Shown here piece by piece: positions 34,866 through 46,945 of a stretch of 64,000 nt of DNA. The notes below the pieces were generated by a model, which was not told the DNA's origin, ran no database searches, and worked only from the letters and a program-made list of their open reading frames with translations. Within the stretch, counting starts at the first letter, position 1, and each line of letters starts with the position of its first letter. Where the stretch lies: assembly GCA_036873135.1 (NCBI GenBank), contig JAPTYO010000008.1:1736001-1800000 (forward strand). Reading direction: 5' to 3'. Made by a program: the position numbers and the translations under genes. The stretch is from Clarkia xantiana subsp. parviflora (lineage: Eukaryota; Streptophyta; Magnoliopsida; Myrtales; Onagraceae).

Positions 34866-36510
34866 ACGCCGATCGAATAATTGGACGAACGCCGGCGCCG
34901 ATCGATTGGTTTACTGTTTCGTTAGGTTTTGTATACTGTTAAATATACAGGATTAATTAGGTTCAATTAGATATATTTAGACAGATATACAATACAAAAG
35001 ATATATATGTTTGACTTTTCAACAGTTTGAATTATATTGTATTTGTTGATTCATTTCAAGGAAGTTCATATTATTGGTTAAATGATGAGAAGAATGAGTA
35101 TATATTATTATTGTTCTTTCTATGTTCTTGCCACCGAAAATGATATAAATTCCGAGGGAGAAAAACTGACAAATTCCGACCGTGAGAAGCGATGAATAAT
35201 TTAAATTCTGATTATGTTTATGATAATGAAAGAGTATAAATCAATATATATTATTATTATTATATACTAAAAGTTGATAAAATTTATAACTATTGCCGCT
35301 ATATTTCGTTCGGATTTTATTGAAACATGTATCAGCATTCAAAAATTAATAGAACACAGCGTTATGTGTCCTTATCGGCATACTATCGGAATGTGTATCA
35401 ACTCTTTTGCCACGTAAGTTTTTAACTCAGAGTTCACTAACCTCGTGCGTAAATTAATTCTACACGTGTTTTACTTAAATGTATTATGGTAACATATTGA
35501 CGTCATTACTTAAATTTTAATGGAATTTGAATATATATATATAATGTCATCACAAATTCACAATTTCGAAACAACATTTTTATTAGAAGTTAAAGATTTA
35601 CAAAAAAAAAAAAAAAAACGCAATATTTGGAATAGATTTTCAATCCTCCATTTACAAAACTATATATCCATTTTCCTTATAAATAAATATCATATAAGGA
35701 ATTAGTTTATATATAGCTGTCATAGAATGTGAAACTATTTAATTAAGCATTTCTTAGTCAAGGAACAGTTTCTCTTTTACATTTTTTACTCTCTTAAAGT
35801 CGTATACACAGAATTTGACCTTGACAATATCTAATATAATAATATTAATACATAATATAATAACATATATATATATATATATAATGAAATAATAATAATA
35901 ATATAATAATAATAAAAAGTAAAAAAAGGCAAGAGCGGCCAAAGATGGCACAGACTGGAAAAGTCAATTAATGTGCCATGCATTGAAGCGTTAGATTTTG
36001 AACGCAACCGACAAATAGAGGGAGGTCATAGAGTTGGGCCTAAAAGGAAAAGCAAGTGAGTAAGAATTGAAATAGGAATGTTCATTTAGGCCCATTAATT
36101 CAAGATACATGTATTTCACGATGGGCCCATTTGGTTTCTCTTTTTACTTCAAACACTTGTAGCTCTAAACTATCTCTATCTATATTATCACCAAAGATTT
36201 TCCTAAAAAAATTAAATAGTGTACATTTTAGTGTTTAATCTCATAAAAAATATGAAAAGTTTACAAGGTTGTATTGTATGCACCAAAGACCAAACTTTCT
36301 ATGAAAAGTTTAGTTCTTGAAGAAACCACTTTAGGTTTTCTTTTTTTATAAATTTAATTTAGCCGTAAGTATTGGCAGATGCATTACAGTAAAATGGATT
36401 ATATTTTATTTGATCAATTAGAACCGTAAGAAGCTTGTTGAAACAGAAAAATATATCACATTTGATAAATTTATTTGCTATTTAAGCAAATTTTGACTCT
36501 TTCAGTAATA
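34866..36510. other. Intergenic, no gene seen
   Basis: 3' region of the IDA-like gene followed by AT-rich DNA with TA and AAT microsatellites (35862-35925). Nothing further is recognisable. Confidence 0.45.
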
Positions 36511-36518
36511 ATATCAAG

Positions 36519-37395
36519 CAGTGTTATCAGAACCGGACCGGACATCGAACCGGTCAGTGGTCCGGTTCACGGTTCGGACGGTTCGAACCGGTTCGAACCC
36601 GGTTCGACCGTTCTGAGATAAGAAACAGAAATCATTTGGGCACTATAGAGATTGGTCAACCAATATTCTCAGCAACTTGGGCTTTTTGAGTCTCTATTAT
36701 TTCACTTGGGCTTTGAACCCTAAATCAAACTCCAAGTCCACTCTGCTCGACTATGAGACCTCAATTATGCAGAGGACTACTCGTCAAAACACTCACACAA
36801 GCAGGAGGTGGAATCCACCCATTCACAGAGTACGCAATGGATTTCATAGCCAAGCTCGGGGATTACGGCGGAATCGTATTTGATATTGTCCTACCGAGAC
36901 CACTCCATCGCTTCACCGAACCCTTCGACTCCTACGCCGCCGTAATTGTTTCCTCCTCCATAGGCCGTGCGCTCTTCTCCTACCCGATCCATTTCCTCGA
37001 CTCCTCAAAAACATCTTTCCTCTCTAGTTATCCTTCGTAATAAACCCTTTTTCTTCTTCAACGAGGAATTCCGATGTTAATTGCTGTGATTTAAGGGGCT
37101 GGCGGCGGCAATAGTGATGAAACTGAGATAGGGTTTAGCCAAAGGGGGGTGAGTAGCTGGCCTACAGAAAGGGCGTGCAATTTTTATTATTTTTTTTTTT
37201 TTTACTTTGTTGATATCGAACCGGCGAACCGGTAGACCGCCCGGTCCGCTCAAAACCGTCCGGTTCTTCATAAAACCGGATTTCGAACCGGGTTCGCTTC
37301 CTTCCCGGTCTTTTGTATGAACCGGACCGGCTAAGGCGCCGGTTCCCGGTCTGATACGGTCCGACCGCCGGTCCGGTCCGGTTCTGATAACACTG
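36519..37395. mobile_element. Non-autonomous hAT element carrying a gene-like insert
   Basis: The ends are cagtgttatcagaaccggac and its inverse (ccggttctgataacactg), with an exact 8-bp duplication atatcaag (36511-36518 and 37396-37403). Subterminal parts are full of ccggttcg repeats. The interior (about 36690-37080) is codon-like and has a balanced base composition, unlike a typical MITE. Confidence 0.9.
36753..37040 (+). pseudogene. Captured gene fragment, possibly EXO70-like
   Basis: A 95-codon open frame inside a hAT element. The segment GGGIHPFTEYAMDFIAKLGD has the same spacing as the plant EXO70 exocyst motif (G-x-H-P-x-T-x-Y-x-M-x-F/Y-x-x-x-L-x-D-Y). The sequence before and after it does not clearly fit EXO70. 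I regard it as a transduplicated fragment, with the identity tentative. The frame ends at a TAA with no domain completed. Confidence 0.4.
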
Positions 37396-37564
37396 ATATC
37401 AAGTGTGGAAATACCATTTTCAGCTACGAATTACTTTTAACCCAAAAAAAAAAGCTACGAATTATATAAAGAATAAACTGCAGAATGACATGAGCGACCA
37501 AACTCCTAAAGGATTGTTTCGTCACATACACATAGGTAGATATATCTTTAGATGATTCTAATTA

Positions 37565-37716
37565 GAGTAAATTTTCTACCTGTGAAATTTTCAGTGAAAT
37601 TTCAAGAGAAAGTATGAAAGAGAATGTAATAGAACAAATGTATTGGTCACTGGTGGGGCCCTAAACCACTTTCTATAGAAATTTCACACCATATTTCACA
37701 GTTTGTATTACCACTC
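37565..37716 (+). mobile_element. Short MITE, family B copy 2
   Basis: A 152-bp element beginning gagtaaattttctacctgtg and ending gtttgtattaccactc. The 9-bp flanking duplication ttctaatta is exact (37556-37564 and 37717-37725). It is an inverted relative of 24019-24158. Confidence 0.85.
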
Positions 37717-37725
37717 TTCTAATTA

Positions 37726-38399
37726 TACTATAACTAATAATTTTCAAATAATGAAATCTCGTAGAAAAAAAAAAGCGTGTAATTATATTTTACTATAGCA
37801 ACATATAAAATGACTATTTTAAATTTTCAACATACCTTTTTTTTAAGTGCACCCCATAATTTTTTTATCTGCTTTAGCTTTATAAAAATGAGCTAGTAAT
37901 ATGATAAGACTATCTGTGTGACCAAATGAGTTGTATTAGACAGGGAAAAGGACCATGTTGTGATGATATACCGACAATGCAAAATAGTGGGAGACACTTA
38001 GATAGATAATAAAAAGTTAGCATTGTTTCATCATTCAAATCGAAAACAGGGTATAATGTATATCATCGTGATATAGATATGTGTCACGATCATGTCCTAA
38101 TTAAGATACAACGCGATGAAATAGGAAACTTCTTCACGCAAAAGATTATATATTGCATGGTTGCATTACACAGCAATTAGCTATAGCGGAAACATTGTAA
38201 ATGGAAATGCGTGCACATTGAGACTAGCTGCTGCTATGTGTACAAGACTAATCTCATACTCGAGTACTCGACAATTGGTTATGGCACTTGAACTACTCCA
38301 TTTGCCATGGTCTAGTGGGAGAGTAATGAATAAAAATGTATTGAAGGTTGGAAATAATAGACTTATAATTCCATATTGGGAAAAAAATAATAGTTGAGC
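37726..38399. other. Intergenic, no gene seen
   Basis: The overlapping frames at 38161-38429 on both strands have no recognisable domain. Confidence 0.45.
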
Positions 38400-38830
38400 A
38401 TCATGTTGGTAAAAATAAAAGTTGAACACTATATAAGTGAGCTACCTTATTCACCTATCACTAATTGGTTTTAAAATATAACTCCGCTTGTATAGATTGT
38501 TGATTTTAATTGGCCTGGCCGTTTGATTTGACTCGGGTGAATCTGGAAATATAACATGGTATTATAGCCTGAATCTGATGGAGCATGTTCAATCAGATCT
38601 ATTAAATTTAGTCACAACCCGTCCTAATTTAATGAGAATGTGTCGTCATACTGCGAGGAGTGTTAAAGTGAACTCCTCAATGAACATTTGGTGGATTTGA
38701 GAATAATTGAGTACCATATAAGTAAGTGTAATACATCCTTCTCCTATTATCAATTGATTTTAGGATGGAGCTCAATTTGGATAGATAAGTGTTCTCTATT
38801 GACATATTGAGCTTGATTCGATTTATTATA
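38400..38830 (+). mobile_element. Candidate TRIM with a degenerate primer-binding site
   Basis: Two diverged direct repeats (about 38400-38556 and 38660-38830) share tatataagtgagctac-like and attggttttaaaatataact-like stretches. The first is followed directly by tggtattatagcc (38557-38569), two mismatches from the tRNA-Met primer-binding site. A purine run gcgaggagtg precedes the second. Ends are approximate and no target duplication was seen. Confidence 0.5.
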
Positions 38831-38999
38831 GAAATTTAAAAAGTTTAAATATATACATACTCAAGTTTAATTTGTAGGTAAAGACTTCCTGCACACAATT
38901 TAATACATTTTATTATTATTTTTTAAACCGATGTTTACTGGTAAATATTTGCTACTCTATTTTTTTTAATCGAGTTTTTACACGGATCAATCTGCATGA

Positions 39000-39975
39000 T
39001 GACATATACATGTTAGAAAATGGGGTTACAAACGTAACCCATTATCGAGTATTTTAAGTGGTCTCCTATATTTATTTCTAAAGAAAAATATAACATGGTC
39101 CCCTATTATTTAAATGTAAGATTCCCATTATTTTGCGCAAAACAATATGACTCCAATTATTTGAGTGTAAGACCAAAATTATTTTGTGCAAGACACTAAG
39201 ACCTTGTTATTAAGTTGTAAGACATCATTATTATTTTGTAACACTCAATTCTCAATATTCATTCAATCCAAGAGAAAATCTCATCAATTTTAAGGTTTGA
39301 GTTTTTTACTTGAAGAGTACACAGTTGTAAATTTATTATTCGGTTCTTTTTTTTCCCTAGACTATGAGTCATACTTACTCTAATCTAATATAATACGAGA
39401 GGTCTAATAGGGAAAAAATATTTAATCATACAATATTTTTGAACAAAATTGCTTTTAGTACCATTATGTTTTAAATTGTACAAATGTTTCAAAACAAAGG
39501 TAATTGATATTTATTTTAATTTTCCGTGCAAAATTGTCATCATATACATTTTAAATTTACAAAGTAAATAAATACTTTTCTGAATATTAAAATCAAGACA
39601 AAATAAGTTATATTAGGGTTACAATAATGTCCCGACTCGATTAAAACTCAACTGATCCACAATCGGTACTGGTCTGATTTGACTCAATTGTAACATTTGT
39701 ATAAGCAAATATGTTTTAGTATTGATACTTTGAAAAATACTTATTAAATTTGTACATTTGAAATGTATTTAACGACAATTTTGGATAAATAATTGAAGAA
39801 ATTATCAATTATCATCGTTTTGAAAAATGTATATTTTATAATATATTAGTACCAAATTTTTTTTTTTGAAAAAATATATTTTATACATTTTACATGAATT
39901 TCTTAAAAATATGTTAAATAAATATTCTTTTTTGGCATACAATACACCATTAGTGAGTCCCTAACTCCGCCACTG
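39000..39975 (-). mobile_element. Old hAT-like element, relative of 41739-42371
   Basis: The right end is ccgccactg, and much of the body is an inverted, diverged match to the element at 41739-42371, for example tttgtataagcaaatatg against catatttgcttatacaaa. It includes extra internal sequence. The left terminus is degraded and no duplication was found. Confidence 0.6.
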
Positions 39976-40297
39976 ATACGCTTTATCTATATGTTCTTTT
40001 GCAAATTTGCAACGTGGGATATATGATATATCACGTCAATAAAGCATTCACGGCCTCACGGGTATGCATGAGAATGAATTAACTATTTTACTTACCATAC
40101 AATATTATGAGGTGCCGTGCACGTTTCAACATTATCCGATTAATTCGCGTGTATATATATTTTGTTATGAACATACACGGTCACTTTTTTGGTTAGGAAA
40201 TCAAGTAATGATCTTGTGAAATAGACTTAATCTTTATCTATTCCTCACATTGTATCCTATACCCATTCTTCTCATAAAGTATTAAAGGACCTATATC

Positions 40298-40854
40298 TTC
40301 GGGATTAAACTGGGAAATGAGTCCAGACTCACTACATAAACTCAGTAAGATTTCATACAAAAACCAATGGGTAATAATAGAAGTAGCATACCAAACTTAT
40401 ATAGTGTTTCAACTCACATACATGTACACTGAACAATCTTCCACTTACATATGAGTGCACCGTTGCTCTCCCTCAATCGGAAGTCTACCCACATTGTAAC
40501 TCCCCCATTAACCGGAAGTCCACGTCACCAAACTGTGGAATTTTTCAAACCAGTCCCTTGAACGGCCAAGCCATGCACAAAGTCAGAGCGCAAACTCGAA
40601 ACAACATGTACCACGTGTCACTGTCCTTAGTGGGATTCACCATTTTGTGCCCTCCCAAACTTTCCGGACTGAGCCACCGACTCTGATACCGGTTGGGAGA
40701 TTAAATTGGGAGCGAGCTCATGCCCACTACATAAGTCCTCTGATGTCTATACTAATACCAATTGGTAATAATAGGAGAAGTACACCAAGCTTATATAGGA
40801 TTCCAACTCTTCAATCATCGATGTGGTACAATTCACTCACATGTACACTTAACA
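40298..40854 (-). mobile_element. TRIM (miniature LTR retrotransposon)
   Basis: Direct repeats of about 138 bp (40298-40435) and 163 bp (40692-40854) share blocks such as ggtaataata and the terminal atgtacact(g/t)aaca. Between them, next to the right repeat, ctctgatacc (40681-40690) is the complement of the tRNA-Met primer-binding site. A minus-strand purine run abuts the left repeat at about 40436-40447. The repeats differ by an indel of about 20 bp. No target duplication was confirmed. Confidence 0.65.
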
Positions 40855-41730
40855 CCATAAAGGACCGCTCCACTCGGTCGACTCTTACTGGGTCGGGTTT
40901 AAGGGTCCTAACCTCTAGATCTTTTTTTCTTTTTTTTTTTTAATTTCAATCAGTAATTATGTTAAAAGAAGTTTTGAATTTAGAAAATTATTTTTCATTA
41001 TTTATATTATTTTTTATATTTTCATTATTTTTACATTAAAATAATGGTTTTTTCATATTTAAAGTATTCATTTTTTGTATTTTTTTAATATTATCAAATT
41101 AAAATAATTTTAGATTTGTTTGTATTTAAAACTCTTTTTTACTTTTTAAAAAGTTTATTTAGTTATGCTTTTATTTGTTATAATTAATACTAATATGATT
41201 ACATGTGGTTAACATACCAAATGATGGATATTGATATAAACATATTGATTTGATATCATAATAGGTATTAACTATAAATAGGCTGATGCCGGTCAATAAA
41301 CTATTAATATTCAACTACTATAACAAATTGCCTAAATATTATGTTACCATAACAACTATCGTCAATAAATGACCATATACCATAATAGTTATTATATTAA
41401 TTTATATAAAGAATCATCTGATTAAAATTTGATAGATAACAAATATAATACAAAATAATGATCTCTTTACATGAACAGTTACTAATTTGACCGTCGGAGA
41501 GGGATCGTTGGGGTTTGCCCTGGCATTGTCCATTTTTACAGGTGCGTGCTTGGAATTTGAAGACTAAGGAGCTCGGAGACACCGTAGAAACAACCCGGTA
41601 AATCCAGGTTCCAACACCAAATATGTAATAATTCTTATTTATTTATTTAAAATAGTTGTAACCGATTTTCTGCTTTAAGAATATGGCACAATTCCGATAC
41701 CAGACCAAGTTATAAATGTATCAACTATGA
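40855..41730. other. Intergenic, no gene seen
   Basis: AT-rich. A short patch at 41480-41600 has a more coding-like composition on the minus strand (frame 41397-41582) but matches no family I know. Confidence 0.4.
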
Positions 41731-41738
41731 CGTTGGAA

Positions 41739-42371
41739 CAGTGGCGGATCTAGGGTCTCGATAATGTGGATACGTTATGGAAAAGAAAAAAAATATGAAA
41801 ATTTTACATATTTTCTAACAAATTATGTAAAATATATAAAATTTATTAAAAAAAAATATTTTTGGTACTAACATATTTTAAAATATACATATTTCAAAAC
41901 GGTGATAATTGATACTTTCTTCAATTATTTATCCAAAATTGTTGTTAAATATATTTAAAATGTACACAGTACTTTTCAAAGTACCAGAAGTAAACCATAT
42001 TTGCTTATACAAATGTTACAATTGAATCAAATCCGACCAGTACCAATTGTGGATGAGTTTAGTTTTAATCAAGTTATGACACTATTGTAACACTAATATA
42101 ATTTATTTAGTTTTGATTTCGATATTTAGAAAAGTATTCTTTTACTTTGTAAATTTAAAATGTATTTGATGACAATTTTGGACAGAATAACAAAGTCTTA
42201 GTGTCTTGCACAAAATAATATGGGTCTTACATTCAAATAATGAGGATCTTACATTTAAATAATGTGGATCATAGTATATTTTTCATCAAAAATAATCTTA
42301 AAGTACCACTAAAAATACTCGATAATGTGGTTACGTTCGTAACCACATTATTACACATCCATCCGCCACTG
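41739..42371. mobile_element. Non-autonomous hAT element
   Basis: It starts cagtggcggatctaggg and ends ccatccgccactg. The 8-bp duplication cgttggaa is exact (41731-41738 and 42372-42379). The 633-bp body does not code. Confidence 0.9.
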
Positions 42372-42379
42372 CGTTGGAA

Positions 42380-43920
42380 TTTGGTTTTCTGGGAAGTTCC
42401 AATGGTAGAAGAGTCTCGCCGGCCGGCCACTTGTACAAGTATTGTCCGTGGCTATGCTATATACGTAATTAAAGCTTATTTAAAGATGTAATGATAGGGC
42501 ATAAAAGAAGAATATAGCATATTAATTTCTCAACGTTGAATAATCAATCATTAAAAACTGAATCCTGTGTGTTGTCAGGTTCGTTACTCTAAGTTCTAAT
42601 ATGATTTTTTTTTTTTTCCTTTTCTGGTTCCGCTAGCTGTCTTTATGTGTGAAATTTTAGGATATTGAATATGGATATTTTTTATTTTTATTTTTCATGA
42701 CTCGGTTAACATTTAATTTTGAAAAGTTATCTATGTATTATATATAGTAAAGAATTTCTAATATAATTGATATTTACCTAAATATACAAATGTCAACGCA
42801 AAGTAGTTACTTTATTACTTGAAATTTGAGGTTGTGTACTTTACTAATTCAAATTTATTATTATTTTGAATGAATAATAATTGCTAGCTGAACTAACACA
42901 AAATTACAATATACCTTAGCTCATCCAAATCGTAAAAGGATTAATAATAAACAGGAAAAAAAAACACGTCCACTTTAGGGTATTATTATTCGAATTCAAG
43001 CAAACAACTTTCAATGTAAGTATTGTGAGGATATTTAATTATTCTTAACAAAAATAAATGTAATTGTAAGGGAAATGTTAAAAATTCATTACACATACAA
43101 TATTTCAAGAATTTTATTAAGAGGATGATTTTAAAAAAAAAATTGCTAAAAGTATTCAAATTTGTGATAATTTTTTTCTTACAAGATATTGATATTTTGT
43201 ATGTTTTTTTTCCTTAAATCTTAATAAATTCCTTGGAAGTGTGTTTAAGAAAAATAATGAAAAAATAACTATATTCTAATTTCATCTCCTTTCCAACTAG
43301 CAAAATACAAATTCCAGAAACGTCTAGGTAGCAATATATGCAAATTTCATCAACTTTGAATCAGTATGATAATTACACAAGCAACAACTAATAAACAATA
43401 ATATTAGCTCATGAGTGAGGTAATATTGGTTTGACTAAAATATATTATTCAACTATCATAATGTCCATGTATATTTTTCTATCATCATGGATTATAGTTT
43501 TGTATTAATTCAGCTGGGAGTTAACTGTTAAAAGGATATTAGTTAGTTGTTAACTAAACAGTGTAACAGAGTTTGGAACACAAGTAAGCACAACTAATAA
43601 ACAATACAATACGTACCCTTTATGTTATGGTGCAAAACAATACTATACGTACCCAACCCACTCTCTGCTAGGTGTTTTTGTTTTTTTTGTTTTTCTTATT
43701 ATTATATTATATAATATAATTTATCTTAGCACGTCGTGAAGAATCCAAACTAACCAATGGCATCATGACGTTAAGGAATGTAATTTTATATCTAATCTCA
43801 CATTCCATTTTACAATATATATATACATATTAAAAATACGGTCGTTTGACAACTAAATATTGAATATATCTTATAATGTGAATTCCATTATATATATATA
43901 TATATATAAATTTTCTGTTA
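42380..43920. other. Intergenic, no gene seen
   Basis: AT-rich with TA microsatellites (43892-43909). A fragment at 43770-43810 (ggaatgtaattttatatcta) recalls MITE family A, but no ends are visible. Confidence 0.4.
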
Positions 43921-45120
43921 AGCACGCCGATTTGATTGAAAAACTAAAATTACAATCTATCAGAAGACCGTAACCGCTTCGGAGGTATAACAAGTAGAGC
44001 AGATGCGGCTAAAACAATGGAGGCAAGGTTAATAACGTTCGAACCAAACTACAACTAGTAATGCAAAAGCTAAAGCAGCAAATCGGCTTATTGACAGAGA
44101 TGACCCCAGGCAAAGGATAGAAGTTTTGAGAGGAGGAATCCATCTGATACAGCGGCGAACTCAGTCATACAGAGGACCTGCACAACAAGCGATACCAAAC
44201 CGGAACCATAGTATGTCCGAAACACAAAGACTTCCATCCAAAAACGAAGATAACCACATGACCGGTGTAGAGATTTCTGTAAGGCGCCCCCGCCATAGGA
44301 ACATCCGCGAAGGACTAGCGCTAGGGGAGGGTGCCAAAGAAATGCTTTGTCTCCTCGAAGTGAGACGGGAATATGATGCGACCGAAGTCGTATCGTGGAT
44401 ACCCCGAAGGGTATATGTCATGCAGTGGTTCGTTTGGTGGACATAATGTTGGTTATGACAAACTATGGGTTCGACTGGAAGGGGTAGGAGGGTGATGGTA
44501 GGGTAGATGGTTGTACCGCCAAGATATAGTCAAGTTTGAGCTTAAAATAGTGAACAACATCCACGACAGCGCGTGGAAGGACGTAGGTGACCGGCGCACG
44601 GCATGGCGGGAGATGGGGTGGGCCGCGGCGACGCGTGGAGGCGCGTCCTGGCGCATGGAGGCGCGTGTTAGCGCGCAAGGTGGCGCGTGGTCTGCACGCG
44701 CCGCTGCAGTGGGCGCGTGGGTGGAGTCTGGACGGCGCATGGTGGCGCGAGTGACGGCGCAAGGTGGCGCGTGTGACGGCGCGTGCGGCGTGTGTGACAG
44801 TGCGCACGACGCGTGTGGAGGAGCGTGGGAGCGTGTGGGGGCGTGTGGTGGTGGTGAGAGATCTTTGTGCAGGCTTTGGGGTGGTGGTGAGGGTGAGGGT
44901 GAGGGGGATGGGTGAGGCAAGCTCCGCGATTTGGCGAGGCGAAGGCGGAGAGTGGGATGAATGCGAGGTTGTAAGGCCATCCGCTGTGGTGGGGCTTCCG
45001 ACTTTGGCTTAGGCTTAGGCGTATACTGGAGAAGGAGCTCCATACTCATGACCAACGAGAGAGTTTGCTGGAGCAGTGACTTCCCTTCGGCTTTTGGATC
45101 TTGAGAGTGAGTCATCTAAC
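43921..45120. other. Unexplained GC-rich segment, perhaps a decayed element
   Basis: Base composition changes sharply at about 43960. Positions 44570-44930 are dominated by short repeats of gcgcgtgg/ggcgcg, and 44885-44912 by ggtgagg runs. Long frames on both strands here (for example 44453-45115, minus, 220 codons) encode low-complexity Pro/His/Ala/Arg sequence. They look like by-products of the repeats rather than a gene. The part at 43980-44450 has retroelement-like composition but many stops. I cannot assign a family. Confidence 0.4.
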
Positions 45121-45136
45121 TCCCGCAGGAGCAAAG

Positions 45137-45166
45137 CTATTCAGAAGCTAGAGAGCTTCTGAATAG
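45137..45166. other. Perfect 13-bp hairpin
   Basis: ctattcagaagct and agcttctgaatag are exact reverse complements around the loop agag. It lies at the edge of the GC-rich segment. It could be an element end or an RNA hairpin; nothing decides between these. Confidence 0.6.
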
Positions 45167-45204
45167 TGCTTCCTCAAGAGCTCAATCCTAATTGACTAGA
45201 AAGT

Positions 45205-45756
45205 AAAGTTCCATTATAATTGATGTTACGATCAAACTCTCTCTCTTTATTATAATGTAAGATTATAAGGACCTAATATTATATAAAATAAAAAAACAGA
45301 TATAATGTGAGATTACAGCCGATAATAAGAAGCTTTATAATTTTATTGTTATTTATTAAATAAATAAAATACTTTATCTAGTCATTATACTAGTTTTATT
45401 ATACAAATAAATTATTAATAATATTATTATCTTTTTATTTTTTAAATACATCATGGCTTATTATAATACAAAATCACGCACATGATATTCGTACAAACTG
45501 AATAAATTAGCCTATAGAATTATACAAAATGTTTCAATTAATAGAACTTTAGTTGCAATGTGAATTTAATTTTAGTAATTTCAAATGTGTTTTTTTGATA
45601 TTTCATTCACACTAAGTATAAAACATAAAGTTTAAATGTAAGTTAACTGTTCTAAGAAATAAATATATATATTTAAGTTTTATCTTATAAATATATTATA
45701 TATTCTCATATATATATATTAAACTAATAATATTAAAATAACAATAATATACGCTA
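45205..45756. mobile_element. MITE of family A, copy 4, split by the Tat element
   Basis: The AT-rich body shares caattaatagaactttagt-like and taaaacataaagttt-like blocks with copy 2, in the same orientation, and an outer ataatgtgagattaca motif (45303-45318). The Tat retrotransposon is inserted at 45756. The remainder of the MITE resumes at 56906 with cattacgatct and continues to about 56990. Left end approximate. Confidence 0.6.
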
Positions 45757-46403
45757 TGTTGGATCACGGCGGGAACTCCGGTTACGGTGACGGATTCCTT
45801 AGCTCCTCGTAATCCTGCAGAAGGGGATAGAGGGCAGTGGCCCAGAATCCCTCTCCGATGCTTAACGTAAGTATGGCGATCAACAGAATAGGCAAGCAAT
45901 GTGAGTGTGTGTAAAACGTAACCCTAATCTGGAATAACTTCCCTCCTTTTATAGGGGGAGGTTATCCCAGTTACCTGATTAGGTGGTTGGATTGTGATCC
46001 GCTATTCCACGTATCTCGCCATATATTCTGCCCTGTATCTCGTACAGTTATTCGTATCCCGCATATCTCGCCCATTATACCACCACTATAATCGTGGCGA
46101 GATTTCCGGGATTGTGCTCTTACTGGCGAGTCTCGATCGTTATCGGAGACTCCCAAGTTACATCGTTTGAGGATTCGGTTTCGGGGAGTGGTGTCAACTC
46201 CCATATCGGGACCGACTACGTCCAGGTCCGATATCTTCGAGGCTCTTCCCTGTCGGAGCCATACTTGCTCGTGGCCATTCAGTATCGGGGCCTCCTTCCG
46301 TCGGAGCCCTTAGCCTTCCAGCAGCCCAGCTCCTAGCCCATTAGGCCTAGTCGCCGTTTAGCCAATCGTTAAGGGGCCTAACGGCCTTCGCCAGGGCCCA
46401 TCA
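45757..46403 (-). repeat. Left (3') LTR of the Tat element
   Basis: 647 bp, identical to 56254-56900 by direct comparison. Bounded by cgcta outside and a polypurine tract inside. Confidence 0.97.
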
Positions 46404-46416
46404 TCTGCCCCCAAGA
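46404..46416 (-). other. Polypurine tract of the Tat element
   Basis: On the minus strand this reads tcttgggggcaga and directly abuts the 3' LTR, as needed for plus-strand priming. Confidence 0.75.
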
Positions 46417-46783
46417 CGTGAGGGACTTATAGTGCATCGCGTCTTCCGACATCGGACTCTTCCGCGTCTCCATCGGAGGCCTTTGCCTTGGATCTTTTCA
46501 AGATCTTCTGGGATCCCGTTTGGATTCGAAGGGGTTTTTTGAAAAGGTCAGCATTAAATGCTGATAGGAGGTGAGGGAACGTTTTGGGCTCTGCGGGCCC
46601 GCCTGTTGAAAAAGCACTTTTCAGCCGTTTCAATGCGTCATTACTTTTGTCTTATCTGTTCTGACGGTTCAGATTAAAACCGTTCCTATTTTCCGAATCG
46701 GCACGTTTCCCCTTGGACGATCATGATTGAATCGTTTCGAATTCTGTGGCTCAGATTTTCCACCCCTTCAGTTTCCTTTTCTC

Positions 46784-46791
46784 TTATAAAA
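46784..46791 (+). promoter_or_regulatory. TATA box for the antisense gene
   Basis: ttataaaa lies about 155 bp upstream of the ATG at 46946, inside the retroelement but outside the LTR. The following leader is pyrimidine-rich, as in plant core promoters. The transcription start is inferred. Confidence 0.6.
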
Positions 46792-46945
46792 CCCTAGCCC
46801 CAAGCACTGTTTTACCTTTCTTTTACTTCCTCCTCTTTGTGATCCCAAGAGCCGTAATTCTCCAGATTTCAAGTTTTCACCGGCGATTCGAGTTTTTACC
46901 AGTGTTTCAGGCACTTCAGGCTTCTCCGATCAGGACTCAGTCACT

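Noticed and set aside
41397..41582. Cysteine-containing 61-codon minus frame, considered as a secreted peptide
   Set aside because: No signal peptide and no recognised cysteine pattern; the AT-rich C-terminal half looks non-coding.
44453..45115. 220-codon Pro/His/Ala-rich minus-strand protein
   Set aside because: Low-complexity product of GC repeats that is open in several frames on both strands. No family is recognisable.
45971..46336. 77- and 80-codon frames repeated at 56468-56833
   Set aside because: They occur in both LTRs only because the LTRs are identical. They are not genes.
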